A DNA stretch of 64,000 nucleotides from Chlorops oryzae (GCA_020466095.1 CM035806.1:9947224-10011223), one strand, 5' to 3'; numbered from the stretch's first letter, positions 1-14,900 are shown. A program made the numbers and translations. Notes: generated by a model not told the origin, from the sequence alone.

Positions 1-56
1 CAACAAAATTTAAAAATTCCTTTCATGATGCCGCATGCCTTTGCTTAACCCGCCAG
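1..56 (+). repeat. Fragment of composite repeat T
   Basis: Matches 46,268-46,323 almost base for base (AAAATTTAAAAATTCCTTTC ...). It diverges after CCGCCAGACCCTTT. Confidence 0.8.
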
Positions 57-354
57 ACCCTTTCGTCGTCCTGTGGTTAAAGCTCTTATATTTTCTAATA
101 TTAAAATATTTTTGTATTTTAATTTAAAAAAAATTTTTTTTTAATGTCTGGTAATGTTGGCCCCTAAGATAAGGTTACCAGAAGGTCGAAGCCTAAAAAG
201 CAAACTTGCAGACAAGAAAAAACAAATTTGAGGATAAAAAAGCAAAAAAAAAAAATGAATATTCAAAATTTGCACTTGCCACAGACACGAAAGAATCGCA
301 AATTTCACAATAAGCTTCAATTTACGTTTCTACCTTCTTTAAAGCACAAAATAT

Positions 355-1121
355 TAGGGGTATTCCCTTAAAGGTGAAAAGATGAAAACATGAAAACCTC
401 GAAAAAGTACAAGGCACTTTTCGGGAACACACCTTTTTTGCAACTTTGAGTAGTTTGTGTAATTTCAAAATTAGACAGTTCAGCCAGGGATTCATTTTGA
501 ATAAAAAATTATAAAATAGCATTTATCACTTATTTAATTTTAAGTGCCATTTTACAGTGCAACTTAATTTTCTTAGATTAGCTAGCTAAGCTGTAGCCAT
601 TTTAACTAGTACAAATTTTAATGCTCCGTAAATAGTTTTCAAATTAATTCCTATGAAGTAATTTCACTATTTTACGAATTTTAAAGTATATAAATAATAT
701 AGGCTTTTTCAAATGTGCTGGAAATTTCGTAGATTTGATAAATTGAGCGAAACGCTTGAATAAGAGTCTTAATTTCAAGTATTAGTATGCATGTAAATCG
801 GGCCCTAAGTCTCGTTTTTCCATAGGAAAATACTTAAACTAAATTATTTTTATTTCTCAAAAATATTTTTCACTATTATAGTGTTAATTTTTATAAAAAT
901 ATACATTAAGCTGTTATTGGTATTGAGAATGTGTCTTATTGTAGGGCATTTAGTAGTTTTAATTTCGGTTTCAGGGCAACACTACAACATACACTTCGAA
1001 ATACGAGCCAAATGTGCGACCAATTTGATTTGAAAGTTTTCGAAGCTGGCGTGTAAAAATTTTCATACAAAATTTGACAGGTCATTTTCGAGGCAAATAC
1101 ACCTTTAAGGGAATACCCTTA
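355..1121. mobile_element. TIR element downstream of domino
   Basis: Ends TAGGGGTATTCCCTTAAAGG and the inverted CCTTTAAGGGAATACCCTTA enclose 767 bp. A relative with similar right end lies at about 12,716-13,053. No ORF of note. Confidence 0.72.
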
Positions 1122-2089
1122 CTGTTTGCTTTTTGAGACTGTGTTTGAAGAAAATTTACAAAGCCTTTTACTTAAGCGCTCGGATCACTCAATTCTTTTC
1201 TCTTTTCGGGTTCCATAACTTGAAAATGAAAATTCTTGTAAAATGAGCACATGTGTATTTCAATTTGTCAACAAAATCACTAGAGAAAGCAATGCTGCCT
1301 AGGGTTGCCAACAAACAAATTTGTATCGATTAATGCTGCAGTTAGTGAAGCTTACATTCCGTTCCGTTCCGTCAGGAGTAACTGAGCTATAAATCAATTC
1401 AATGTTATTGCCTACACACTATGCTTCATAGCAGTTCACATCAGGATGTACCAGAATATACGGATATTTTACATAGCTCTCAGTACTGTGGTGTACAAGT
1501 AAAAATTTTTTTGGCCAGGCCAAACATTTTGCATGAAAAAGCAAACGGGATGCAAAAAGCATGTGTTTTTGAAGCGTCATATCTGGAAAACACAAAATTA
1601 TCGACTTACTCTTTTATTATTGAAATAAGTGGTATTGCTTCAAGGTACATATCCATAGTACATAATAATAATAATATTTATATATATTTTATAGTTGTTT
1701 CACAGAAATACTAACAAATCGAAATTCTAAAAGAAATTAAAGACAAATTGCCATTGCCTGAGATTTCTTGAACTTAACTTATAAGACTATTAATAAAATA
1801 TTTATATATATATGTATTTGTATATGTATATGTATATATTTATAGTTAGATTAGTTAGTTATTCTTAGCAAAATGTACAGAATTCGAGGCTAGCATTTAA
1901 GGAACTGAGCCTCTGTTTTATTTTATTTGCTTTAACATAATTTTAATCTTACATAGAGTTATGATTATTAAAATACTTTTTTTAAGAATAGAATGTATTT
2001 ACCTCTGCCTAATGTTAATTAAAACCTATCAGTTTCTCAAAAAAGAGAAATATATATATATATAGAACGTTACTTTTTTTATTTTTTAT
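1122..2089. other. 3' flank of domino DOM-A
   Basis: AT-rich; holds likely DOM-A 3' UTR with AATAAA candidates on the minus strand near 2,083 and 1,917-1,926. A 97-codon plus-strand ORF at 1,421-1,714 has no recognisable features and is left out. Confidence 0.5.
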
Positions 2090-2668
2090 TTACTCTTTCT
2101 CATTTCGAATCTGCATGATCTTCTTCTTGACCAAAGTTCGCACTTGTTGAGGTGTTGTCGTTTGTGTTGTCTGTTGGGATTGTTGTTGGTGTTGCGGTGT
2201 GCCTGTACCGCCACTCGTTGTGATCGTTGATTGTGCTATCGTAATGACTTCTGCAGGTGACGCTGAAATGTTAGTCGAAGACTGACCTCCGATATTGGAT
2301 GTATTCGAGCCTACAGAAGTTGCGGATGTATTTCCACTGTTGCTGCCACCAATGGAAGTCGAAACAATAGTTTGTTGTTGTTGTTGTTGTTGTTGTTGCT
2401 GCTGCAACTGCTGTTGTTGCTGTTGCAATGATTGTTGCTGCACTACGGCGACTAAATTTCCACTTGCCGTCGTCTGCAATCTAACAGGACTGGCATTTTG
2501 ACGTTGATTCTGCTGTGCCGAGGCATGCTGCTGAATAGCATTGAGAAGTGCTTGGTGCGATTGATTGGATGCACTCGTTGACACTTTAATTGTACTCTGC
2601 CCACCGCTAGTCACATGGGCACGTAAATTTCCAGCTGCTAGGGCCTGAGCAGAAGCAGCTGAAACCAC
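2090..2668 (-). CDS. dom: domino DOM-A terminal exon
   Basis: Acceptor CCTAAG precedes 2668, joining in phase 0 (TIQ|VVS). The product is Gln-rich (a polyGln run near 2,375-2,410) and ends [15 protein letters not shown] with TAA at 2092-2090. A minus-strand AATAAA candidate lies about ten bases after the stop and another near 1,917-1,926. Confidence 0.85.
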   Translation of the reverse strand: MVSAASAQALAAGNLRAHVTSGGQSTIKVSTSASNQSHQALLNAIQQHASAQQNQRQNASPVRLQTTASGNLVAVVQQQSLQQQQQQLQQQQQQQQQQQTIVSTSIGGSNSGNTSATSVGSNTSNIGGQSSTNISASPAEVITIAQSTITTSGGTGTPQHQQQSQQTTQTTTPQQVRTLVKKKIMQIRNEKE

Positions 2669-5600
2669 CTTAGGGAGGGGTGGGGGGGAAATGGAATTTT
2701 ATTAAACATTATTAAATTGATAACGCATTGAAATTGCTTAAGGGGGAAAAAGGACTTTCCTACCTGTATGGTTTGCCTTTGGTTCGCTTGCGACGGTGAA
2801 ACCGATACTGGTATGACACGGCCAACACTAGTTTTACCCAGTACAAGACCCGTAGCTCCGAGCGTTCCCTGTTGTCCTTGGCGCATGACCTGTTGTATTT
2901 GTTGCACGGTCACTGAACTGGACAATGACTTTGGATTTTGTATATGGACCAGCTGTGTCTGCATGCCACCCGTTACGGTTGATTTTTGTGTTGTTAGCGT
3001 TGTTCCGCCACTCGCGCTTTGACCACTGCTCGAGCTTGCAGCTTGTGTTCCTTGTGTTACTTGCGAGGAGCCGGCCGTCCCAGCTGAGATGACTGTACCG
3101 CCGCCGCCCTGCGATGTAGTGCCAATCTGTGTCATGCGAATCTTTCGCGGTAATCCCAAATGTTGTTGCATTTGCAATTGTCGCATTTGTGATTGGTTTG
3201 CCATTGTGACTTTTATCTGTCCACCGGGTTTCAGCTGCGAAAGGGCCATATTAACAGTGCCAGCAGTTGTTGAAATACCTTGTCCACCCGAAGTTGCAAC
3301 TGTGATGCCTCCCGTATTGCCAGCGTTGGCGGAAGCTTTTACTAACGTCGCGATTTGTTGCGGAGTCACCTGCACCTGCTGCGTCTGTTGCTGCTGGGCT
3401 GATTGATTCGCATTGCTAACGGTCTGCTGTTGCTGCTGCTGATGCTGATGCTGCTGCTGCTGCTGATGCTGCTGCAATTGTAAGCTTGTTCCACCTCCCG
3501 CGTTGCCAGTCGTTGTAAAAAGCTGTCCTTGTTGAATAACCTGCGTCTTTGGGTGCCCAGAGGCGCTAATCACTTGACGCTTCACCAAGAGCATATCCTC
3601 GGTGCTTACTTGACGTTTACCCGAAGCTGTTGCCATTTGCTTGATGAACTGTGTACGTCCCTGATTGTGGCCAACTTGGACTGTAGCAACAGATGTGACT
3701 ACGCCGCTTGCGGACACTGGTTGGGTAACTAAATTTCCAGAGGAAACTGTCGCGACTGCAACCTTTTGGCCTTGTTGAACTTGCATACTACCACTCGAGC
3801 CGGGAGCCGTCTGCATGATGTTGCCCTGAATGATCGTGCCAGCCGCATTGACCAGAGCCGTTTGTCCGACCGATTGCGTATTTTGTCCAGTACCAGCTGG
3901 CGAAGTTTGAAGCACTTTCAGCTGCTGTCGTTGACGATACAATTGTATATGTGTGGGCTGTCCGGTTGCAGTGTTTGTTACATTTGTGGCGGATATCTTG
4001 CCGCTCTGTTGCAGCGCATTCACCGAAACGCCACCTTTTGTGGTGATCTGTTGTCCTCCGGCCGTTGACATAGAAGCTAGACGCAATTGCGTCTGGAATT
4101 GTGATGGCGTCACACCGGCAAGACTCGACATTGAGACAATAGTGGGACTGCCACTGCTAGCAACACCAGCACGTTGTTGTTGCAGAACGACGTCTTGCAG
4201 AGTGCCGGGCGTTGCTGTCACAATTCTTTGCGTACGCAATGCGGAGGCATTTATCGTGGTTACCGTTGCATTCTGCTGTTGGTTAGCTGACGTTGTTAGT
4301 ACGGTGCCAACCGAAGCCAATTGGGAGACTGAAACGACCTGTGGCATACTTTGTGATGGTGTCGCGGGCATCGTTTGCACAATGCTACCCACTTGAGTTG
4401 AACCACTAGAGACAATCGTTTGTGGCGAAATGGAGACCATTTGCGGCGCTGAAGTCATCGATACCGTCACACCCGATTGACTATGCAGCTGTTGTTGTGC
4501 CTGTGCCTGCGCTTGGCTTGTGCTTGGCTTGTGCTTGTGCTTGGGCTTGTGCTTGAGCTTGATGCACACTGACGCTCATAGCTGGCGAAATCGTTTGAAC
4601 TGGAGTCGTCAGGACGACAGATACTGATGAGGGTGTTCCGACAAGACTACCGCCTGATCCAGATTGTTGCAATTGCACATGTTGCGCCTGCTGGGTTAAT
4701 TGCTGCATCTGACCAGCGGTGAGTACGCCCCCTGTTTGGGGTGTCACAATTGTTTTTACTATTTGTGTTGTACCGCCCTGCTGATGACTACTAATTGTCG
4801 TTCCACGCAATAATTGAGTCTGACTGCCAGCTGTTGATGTGCTTCCAAACTGTGTTGATTGCTGCTGCTGCTGTTGTTGATTCAACGCCGACGCGTGCTG
4901 TAGAACTATGGACGCCGTTCCGCCGGCAGCTTGTTGTGTTCCAACGCCCGTGACCGTAGTGCCCGATGCCAAATGCTGTATTTGCAGCTGCTGCGTCTGT
5001 AGTGCTGTGGTTCCAGCTGGCAATGTTACGCCAGCAGGCATATTTTGATGCTGCTGTGGCTGCTGCACCAAATCCTGCAGTTGCGAATGTTGTTGTTGCT
5101 GCTGCACCTGCTGATGTTGCTGCTGCACCTGCTGATGTTGCTGCTGCACCTGCTGATGTTGCTGCTGCACCTGCTGATGTTGCTGCTGCACCTGCTGATG
5201 TTGCTGCTGCACCTGCTGTTGTTGCTGCTGCACCTGCTGTTGTTGCTGCTGCACCTGCTGTTGTTGTTGCTGCACCTGCTGTTGTTGTTGCTGCACCTGC
5301 TGTTGTTGTTGTTGTTGTTGTTGTTGCTGCTGCTGTTGAGCGATTAATTGTGCGTGCGCAGAAGATTGTACAACAACCGAGGAAGTAGTGGCCTGTTGCT
5401 GACCTCCAGCAGTTGCGGTTGCTGGCGGTGGACATTGTTGACTGCGTTGTTGTTTCTCACGCAATTTATTTGCTTTAATCATGGCGATACTTTGCGGTGA
5501 TAATGGATGATCGTAATTTAGAACACCATAATCTTGCAGTACTTCCATGTGCTTTGGATTACTCAGGCTTGGTGTGCTGAAATGACGTTTCGGCGGTGGA

Positions 5601-8600
5601 GCCTTCTTTAGGTAGGCAGCTTTAATGCAATCGAATCGTGAACGCATGACCTTTGTGAAGGTCATGTTATTATCAGTAACATATAGCTGCGTAGTACGTA
5701 AATATCGGAGTGGTGTACGTAGGTATTCCGATTTCATCATTGCTGCTTTCAATTTCTTTTGCTTCTTTGGACTTTCAACTAGCTTACCCTCTTCACGTGG
5801 TTGTATGACACTTTCGTATCGTAAGCGACATTGCTTCGGTGAACGATAGGTTTTTGAATTCAGATTAACAATTTCGGCTACCAAATCCCAATTCGGTGTG
5901 TGTCCAGGTGATAATGTCATTAGATTGCACGGTAGTCCTTGCAAGTTAACAAGCACATCGACGATCGAAATGTCCTCATAAATTGCCCATTCGGCGAGCA
6001 AATCGGGTTCGATCGGTAACTTTTGTGCGGGCACGACTGGCTTGAGACCGGGAATCTGTACATTGGGCTTGAAGACGCCACGATATCGTTGATTTTTCAA
6101 ATCCCGACGAATACGCGCCAATGCAGGCGATGGACGATCGAAAAGCGAACGTGGTGCATAGTAACTATCTTCTTTTCGCATTTTATTCGGCCGACGATTT
6201 ACATCCAACATATATCCAGCGTCGTTGCGTGAACGCTTGTAGTCCTTCCGCACATATACGGCCGGAAGTTCGGTTTCCGGAATCGGAGCCATTTCGTACA
6301 TGAAAGTCAACGAGTAATCAATGTACAAATCATTATCTGCCTGCGGAGGTGTCGGCGGGCACCACATCTGCGAAAAAGCGTCCATAGAAATCTCGATTAG
6401 ATCAAGGCTTGTAATTTTGCTCATGTTATAAATACAAAACTCAAGAATCATATGCCTGCCACACGTAGATCGAAATTGCTCAATTTCAGAAAAAAATTGA
6501 AATTGCCTCAATTTCAAATGTCAAATTTGTTTCTGAAATTTTTTGAAATTGCTCAATTTCGATCTACGTGTGGCAGGCATATAAGGGTACTAAGATAATG
6601 AGAGCAATTCAAATTTATATGCCTGCCACACGTAGATCGAAATTGAGCAATTTCAAAAAAAATTTCAGAACAAATTTGACATTTGAAATTGAGGCAATTT
6701 CAATTTTGTTCTGAAATTGAGCAATTTCGATCTTACGTGTGGCAGAGCATATTAGATGATTTCAAATTTCCGAAATGACACCTCAAATTGATTTATTTTT
6801 TTGATTATTTTGGCATATATTTGAATTTTTAATTTAGGGTTGTTATAGAATCCAAAAGCTATTCGAATTGAAGTTGAAATAAAAAACTCTTTTTAGTGGG
6901 AACTAAACAAGTCTTTCTTCTCAAATCACAAAATTCAACCACTAAAGAAATCGTATTCAAGCACATAGTGAAGGACCCAGGACAAAGAAATATTCTTAAG
7001 ATTTCATTTCTTTTTGATTTATGATTTCATAAAATTACTCTCTCATTAAATTTGGTAAATTTAGTCCTTCCTATTGATGACATTAAATTTATTTGAAATA
7101 AAAGGTTATCCGGAAGCATTCATTAGTTAGTAAGAAGTTTTAAGGTGCTGCCCCCACTTGGCAAGTAAAGCTCTTTTACTTCCGGAAGAATCAAGTTTTC
7201 TTGCTCAAAAACTTTCTATCAAGAACAATTTTGCTTGCTGAGAGTGAGTGTGCTTTTTGATCAACCACACTTCGCGAACGAAAGTAAAATACCTACTTGC
7301 CAACAATCGCTTTACTTGTCAAGTGGGGAAACACCTTTAACCCTGCTGTTACCTTAAAAAGGTTACACTAAATGCTTTAGGGATCATTTGGCCGGCGGTG
7401 TATTTTTCATACAAAATATATAGTCAACATATAAATTTGAGCTATTTACAAGAAGAGATTGTTATGGCTGAAAGTAAATATATTTCATCAATCTCCAGAT
7501 ATTGGCCACAAAAAAATTGCATTTTGGACCAAATGGTCCTAAGGCACCAGCAGGGTTAAGAAAACATAGATTTTTTTAAAACTTTTTTTTCGAACATCGG
7601 AATTGACGTCTTTGAAAAATCCGAAAAGTTCGCAGATTTTATATTAGGTACCCAGCAAAATTTTTTCAATTGCCAAAAATTACATTTTTCACTATAAGTG
7701 GAATATGAAGGGACCCAAAAGCCAAATAATAATTAAAAATTAAATATGGAGATGGTCAAAAATAAAAATCTATTAACAATAAGGCGGGCACGCCAATGGT
7801 GTATATATGCACAATTTAGCCGACCTACCTCACACATCGCTGAGGTGGTCATCAGAGTGTAAGGTTGAAAGATACCTGATGATGAACCTGTAACTGTTCG
7901 AACCGGTCGTATCGGCTTTTCACACTTCTCGGTAATTTATGAAAAATAAATTTTTTCAATTGCCAAAAATTACATTTTTCACTATAAGTGAAAAATGAGG
8001 GACCCAAAAGCCCAACTAATAATTAAAAATCGATTTTAGATTTAAATACCCATAAAATTGAATTCTGTGTTGGTTTTTATAACAACCCCGAATAAATATT
8101 ATTTTCATTTAATTTTTTTATTTTTTTTTTATATAAATTCACTCTTAGGTGCTATACAAGGCGTATTAAACAAGGTGGGTGTTACTTCTACAACAAGTAC
8201 AACAAGACAAGGATCTTTGTTTTTTACTAACACCTTACATAAAATTTGTTTCATTGTAAAAACTTGAAATTATTTTTTATAATTCTGAAATTAAATTATA
8301 TTAGATTATAAAGCATTAATGAATATTTCATTCAAAAATTACAAAGTAAACAAATCGATTAAAGATTTCAAACTGATTGAATAAATATTATTAAGAAATA
8401 ACAAATATTGCTATTAAATTAAAAATTATAAAATAAGTTTGACAGTTTCAAATTTTTTTAAAGAAAAAAAAAAAAAAAAATAGAAAGAAGAAGACAAATT
8501 TCATACTAACACCACCTAGTTTAATGCGCCTTTGGGTCCTATATCTCCAGCTCTGTCATAAATAAAAAACTTCAAATAAAAAAAAAAAAAACTTCAGAAA

Positions 8601-11600
8601 TTAATCTGAAATTTTCTGAATTGTTTTTTTTTATGAAGTTTTTTTTTCTGTTTCATTTCTGACAGAACTGGAGATAGCCCCTAAAAAAGGAATTCGAATA
8701 AGCAAATGTGAAAACTTTGTTAGTTTTTTTTTTTTTATAAATAATTATTAATGGTCTCAAGCTTACCGGCATAACTTCCATTGTATTCGGCGTGATCCAT
8801 ATCTATCGTTGACGATGATGAACCAATTCAGAAAGATTTCAAACATTTTGGAGGCGGTGAGATGGCGTATTCATTATTTTTTTTTTTTTTTTAACGTATA
8901 CACACATTCGAAATGTACATATTCACGTAGATATTTTCAAATAAAAGAGAAAAAGAAAAAAAATCAATGGTTAATATTATTTTCCAAATTGCAACTGTTT
9001 TGGTGCAAAGTTTTTTGTATATTTTTATTATTTTTTTTTAATTTTTTTTTTTTTTTTTTTTATTAAATCTTAGTTCTTCAAAAAAGCTTTTTCACTTAAA
9101 GAAGAAAAATCCAGTGGATGGAATTGATTTTATTTGAGCGAATTTAAGAAATTGTGATCTCAATATAACAAATGATGCGAATGCATTATGTGGAAAACAA
9201 TCTAATCTCCATGGCCGTTTGGATATAATGGCAAGATACAAAATACTCATATAAATATAAGCATAATAAACGCAACTAAAATTGACTGATTTTCTGAATG
9301 AGTGAATGCGTAGGCGCAGCTGTTTTGGTGCCCAAAATGAATAAATTAAGATAAGTTCAAGTTCAGCTTCACTGCCATTTAACCAAACAGACTCAAGTTT
9401 ACAATTACATAAAATCGAGTTGAGCACTTTTAACATTTAAAACGACACCAAAACAGTTTATTTTATTTATGTATTTATTTTTTATATTTTTTTTTTTTTT
9501 TTTTTTTGCGGAAAATAATATTAACGTTTGGAAAGTTGATTCTTTTTCTCTGTTTCTTATATTTTTATTTTTTTAAAGTGTATTCATTTTGCTGTTTTCT
9601 TTTACTAAGAACACACGTCAAAAGGGCCAAAGATTGTAAATTGTCTCCGAAACGCTTCGAATCACTTGTGAGGTTTGACCAAATCATTTTCTTCATTCAA
9701 ACAAATAAAAAACCACTGTATATTTTTTTTATATATTTTTTTTTAATAATTATATTATTGATTTCACTTTTGAATTATTCGGCTTGGATTAAGTTTCTTC
9801 ATTAATAAATTAAGTTCTTCCAACTACGTATGTTTTTTTGTTTATAGTTTTTAAACTTAGGTTATATTTGTATGTATAGATTTATATATTTGTGTTGAAA
9901 TATATATCTATATTTTATTATCTTATATATCTATATATATCTATATATATCTATATATATCTATATATATATCTATATATATCTATATTATATATATATA
10001 TATCTATATATATTATATATTATCTATATATATCTTATTATATATATATATATATCTATATATATCTATATATATCTATATATATCTATATATATCTATA
10101 TATATCTATATATTATATATATTATATATCTATATATATCATATATATCTTATATTATTATATATTATATATATTTATATTATTATATATATATATATAT
10201 ATCTATATTATCTATTATTCTATATATATCTATATATATCTATATATATTATATATATTATATATATTATATATATCTATATATATCTATATATATATTA
10301 TATATCTATATATATCTATATTATATCTATATATATTATATATATCTATATATATCTATATATATTATATATATCTATATATTATATTATTATATATCTT
10401 ATATATTATATATTATATATATAATATTATATATATCTATATATTCTATATATATCTATAATATTATATATATCTATATATATTATATAATATTATATAT
10501 TTTATATATATCTATATATTTATATATATCTATATATTTATATATATCTATATATTTATATATATCTATATATTTATATATATCTATATATTTATATATA
10601 TCTATATATTTATATATATCTATATATTTATATATATATCTATATATTTATATATATCTATATATTTTATATATATCTATATATTTATATTATTATATAT
10701 TTATATATATTATTTATATATATTATATTTATATATATATATTTATATATATATCTATATATTTATATATATATATATTATATATATCTATATATTTATA
10801 TATATAATATTTAATATATATATTTATATATATCTATATATAATTTATATATCTATATTTTATACATATATATATATATATAATATGATTAACACACTCA
10901 TGCCTACATATTCTTCAAATATTTAATATTCAAATTTGAAATTGTCTATGTAGGCTCAGATCAATGCATTCCTTCCAAAAAGAAGAAAAAAAACTCTGAC
11001 TTTTCCCAGTATTCTTTATCTGAGGCCCGCATGGATACATCAATTTCTATTACATGCGGAGCAATATATATGATAAAGCCACATTATATGTAATAAATGT
11101 TAAACTAATTACAACATTTTTACCACTTATTATTAAAGCCTATCGAAATGTATGAGTTATGAAATAAAACATAAAAATTGCAAATAACGAGACATATATC
11201 ATAGCTTTTTTTTTCTTATGAATATTGTTTGGTTCGAGTAAAGTTGTTTTTATTATGTTCTCTAATAGTTGTGCTATTCTCATATTGATCAAAAATTTCT
11301 CAATTCTAATTGAGTGCTTTTCAAAGTACATTGTTCATTTCTTTTTTCCAATAAATTTTAAAATATAAAAAAATAAAAAAAAAAAACGAACGAACAAATT
11401 TAAAAAAAAAAAAAGCCTGTTGCTGATAATCTTTATATGGCGTTGTGATAAAATGTTTATACATGGTGCGGTTTAACCGCATAATCCCAGCGGAATAAAT
11501 TAGCAACTGACGCGTTGAGGGGACATTTTAGATTCATTCGAAATTCGTACGCATTTCAACAAACAATATTATTTCTCTCTCTCTCTCTCTCTCTCTCTGC

Positions 11601-11895
11601 GCTCTCTCTCTTTATCTCCCTCTCTCTGATTTATGAACATATAACATTTTAATAAGAATGGAATAATTACATTTGATTTTGCCTCAATTAGTTAAGTTAC
11701 TAATGTATCGGATGTAGGAGATGAAAATGAAATATTTAACACTGCTTAAAATAATTTAAAATATAAATGGTTTTCTTTTCGTTTTGTTTTTTTTTTTTTT
11801 TTTATTAAAAGTAGTTATTCTAACTCTAAACTGCTCAACATTTTTGTTCGATTTGTTCGAAATAGTGGGATTTTTTAACGAATATTATATATATA

Positions 11896-11932
<37 letters not shown>

Positions 11933-14900
11933 GCTTATATAAAATAAATAGGAAATTATTATGCTTCTCCACAACATAAGTCATATATCTCTTAACATAT
12001 AAGACCCTAAATTATACTTGAAAGTAGCGATGTGCCGTATGTACGTACTTTCGGCAAATGCTCATCATCCAGCGAAATTTGAATAATTCGGTTGGGTAAG
12101 CCGGCCGGTCATTTTTTTTTTACAATATAGCCGTATAGTTAAAGGAAAATTCAATTCGGAATTCGACGAAATAATTTGATTTTGTAAATTTGTTTTATCC
12201 TAAACGTGGTAAGTGCATATTTAATAGAAAAATACAAAAAAAATAAAACAAATAAGCAAAACTAATAAAAAAAAAGCTACCGATACCTAAATGTGTATGC
12301 CGCCCTCCTTTTTTCAAAGATTTACTTCGCATAATTTATTTGGTACATGCAGAGCGAGCATCTTGGCGGCGTAGTCAATAGTTTCAAACTTCCAAATAAA
12401 GAATATAACAATTACAAAATCAATTTTAAAAAGAATACGTTTTTTTTTCCAGCTGTTCGACCGGTTACATAGTATCCGGCTTCAATATGCAGGTATATCA
12501 TAAAATTGGATATCTGGAATTCGACGCAATGAATTCGCTATAGGGCAACGGGCACATCCCTACTTAAAAGTTGAGATAAACGTTCCAAAACAAAATGCAA
12601 AACCTAATGCTTAACTTAAAAAAAATAAGAAAATAAATATAAGATAAAAAAAAAAATATATAACACTTTACGCATTTTTCACTGAAATAGAATTCATTAC
12701 GACTATGATTATGAGAGTCCGTTTAGACGTGTAAAAAAAAAGTTTTTTTTTTTTTTTTTAGGTTTTCATTTTCCTTTTTTGTTTGTTTGGTTTTGTTTTT
12801 TTTACCATTTAAAAACTGCGTCTAGCTAAGAAATTGTTAGTTGAATTAGTAAATACAAATACTATTTTCCTTCAAATGTGTTTTGCTTTCGAACACCTCG
12901 AAAATTCGTGAATCATGAGCGTTTAAAAAATCCTTAAAAAAAAAATTTATATGAATAAAAAAAAAAAATGCATACAAAATTTAATAGGTCATTTTCCACG
13001 CTGGTGGATTAACGAGTCCTCAACGTTTTCGAAGCAAATACACGTCTAAGGGAATAACCTAAATATATATAATATATATACATAGCTTAGTGTAGTATTT
13101 TTATGTAAAAACAAGCATAGTGCGTTTTTTTTTTTTTTTTTTTTTTTCTGACAGTAGCTAAAAGTGGCTGACAATTAAGAGCGCAAATTCAGTTAATCAG
13201 CTTTTCAGCTGATTCTCTGTGTTTGCGCCTCTTTAATTAGTTGAAAAAATCCCCTTAAAAAAATTATTCCCCGTGATGAGAATAGAACACGAGCATTTAT
13301 TATTAGCAACAACTGAGGTCTTTTACTTAAATAAGAACAAGAAAAAAATTTAACACACACTCACGCACGCACGCACGCACGCACGCAAACACACAAAGTT
13401 ATCTTTGGAGACATACAGTATTCAATTCAATTCATTTCAATTCTAATACTTTTTTTTTTTTTTAATTTTATTTTGTCTTTTGATGAAAAATCGACGAAAA
13501 CCATCATGACGTAGTGGATACACCATTTGTTGTTGCAATATTACCATCATTTCCAGTAGTACTACCGTCAGAGTCTTCTCCGCCATTTGTTAGATTTGAC
13601 GCAGTAGAATTACGACGTGGTGTCTTCATTAGCCAACGGTGCAACGTCACTACCGATGATTTACCACCACTCGCATTCAATTCATCGTGACCCTTCGAGG
13701 TACTTGCTAGTCGTTTAATGCCACGTCGAGGCGTTTGAGATTTTAAAAGTGTCGAATTTCGTCGTCTATTGGAAAAAGGTGGAGGAGGAGGAGTTCCATC
13801 AAGCTCGTTGTTTGTTTTGCTTGTGAAAATTTCCGATTTCTCTGATTCGTCTTCATTGCATATTGTTTCGTCTAGCGACTCATTGCTTTTCGTTACTGTT
13901 TCTGTTGTCGTCGTTGTCGTCGTTGTTGTTGTTGTTGTTGTTGTTATTTCCTTTTCAATTTCATCAATTGATATTGTCCGCTTACGTTCGATACCACTCA
14001 CAGGTGTTTTTGACTTGCGTGTTACACCTGGCAACACCGGACTAACGTCAAGTGTCCAAAGATTGATTTTCACCGAGCCTCGGGAACGTGTACGTGGACT
14101 GTTCACATCAATACAGTTGAATGAGTTTGAGGGAGTTGATTTTTGTATGGGTGATACATTTGCAGCATTACGCACAGCTTTCGTTATTGTTGACGTGCTT
14201 ATGCTACTTGGCGTTTTGCTACGTCTTGCCGATGTCGTTGATACATTACTCAATTGCGCTAAAGTATCATCATCGGAATCTGTCTCTTCGGATACATTGT
14301 AATATGTGGAATTTGTGGCATTTGTCATGTCATTTAATTGTGAATGTGCATTCCATGATGTGTCATCAAAACTATTATGATTAATGCTTGTGAGATCTTC
14401 ATTTTCCATTTGCTCATTATCATCATTATCATGATCGTTATCGTTATCATTATCATTATCATTAGCATCATCCGATACAGCAACTTCATCTGCACCTTCC
14501 CCATCACTTGCTGTAGCATAATTTAAATGCGCAATACTACTACTTTCTATATCCCTATTCCTATTTCTATCATTCTCCCTCTCTCCATCTCCATCGCCAT
14601 CTTCATCAGCATCATCATTGCCAATTCCATCTCCATATCCTTCTATTTCTCCTTCTCCTTCCCCTTGCTCATCGTCCGCATTATTATCATGGGTGTTATT
14701 GTTATTGCTATTGCTGACCTTCGATAAGCTATCGTCAATATTTTCTGCATCTTCAGCTTCATTTAGATGACTATTGTTGTCACCGGTTTTTTTGCATTTG
14801 TTGTTAAAAGTTGTTTTTCTGCGCCTTCTGCGTCGTCTTCCAAAACATACATTTCTTCTGACGACTTTACGTTTTCGTGGAGAATTCGTAATAATTTCTT

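Noticed and set aside
1421..1714. 97-codon ORF downstream of domino
   Set aside because: No domain, signal or codon pattern supports it, and it ends in an ATA/TAT repeat.
4966..5435. Overlapping Ala-, Leu- and Thr-rich ORFs at the polyQ tract
   Set aside because: They are other-frame readings of the CAG/CTG repeat of DOM-A.
9892..10461. 189-codon plus-strand ORF rich in Tyr and Ile
   Set aside because: It is a translation of the TATATC microsatellite, not a gene.
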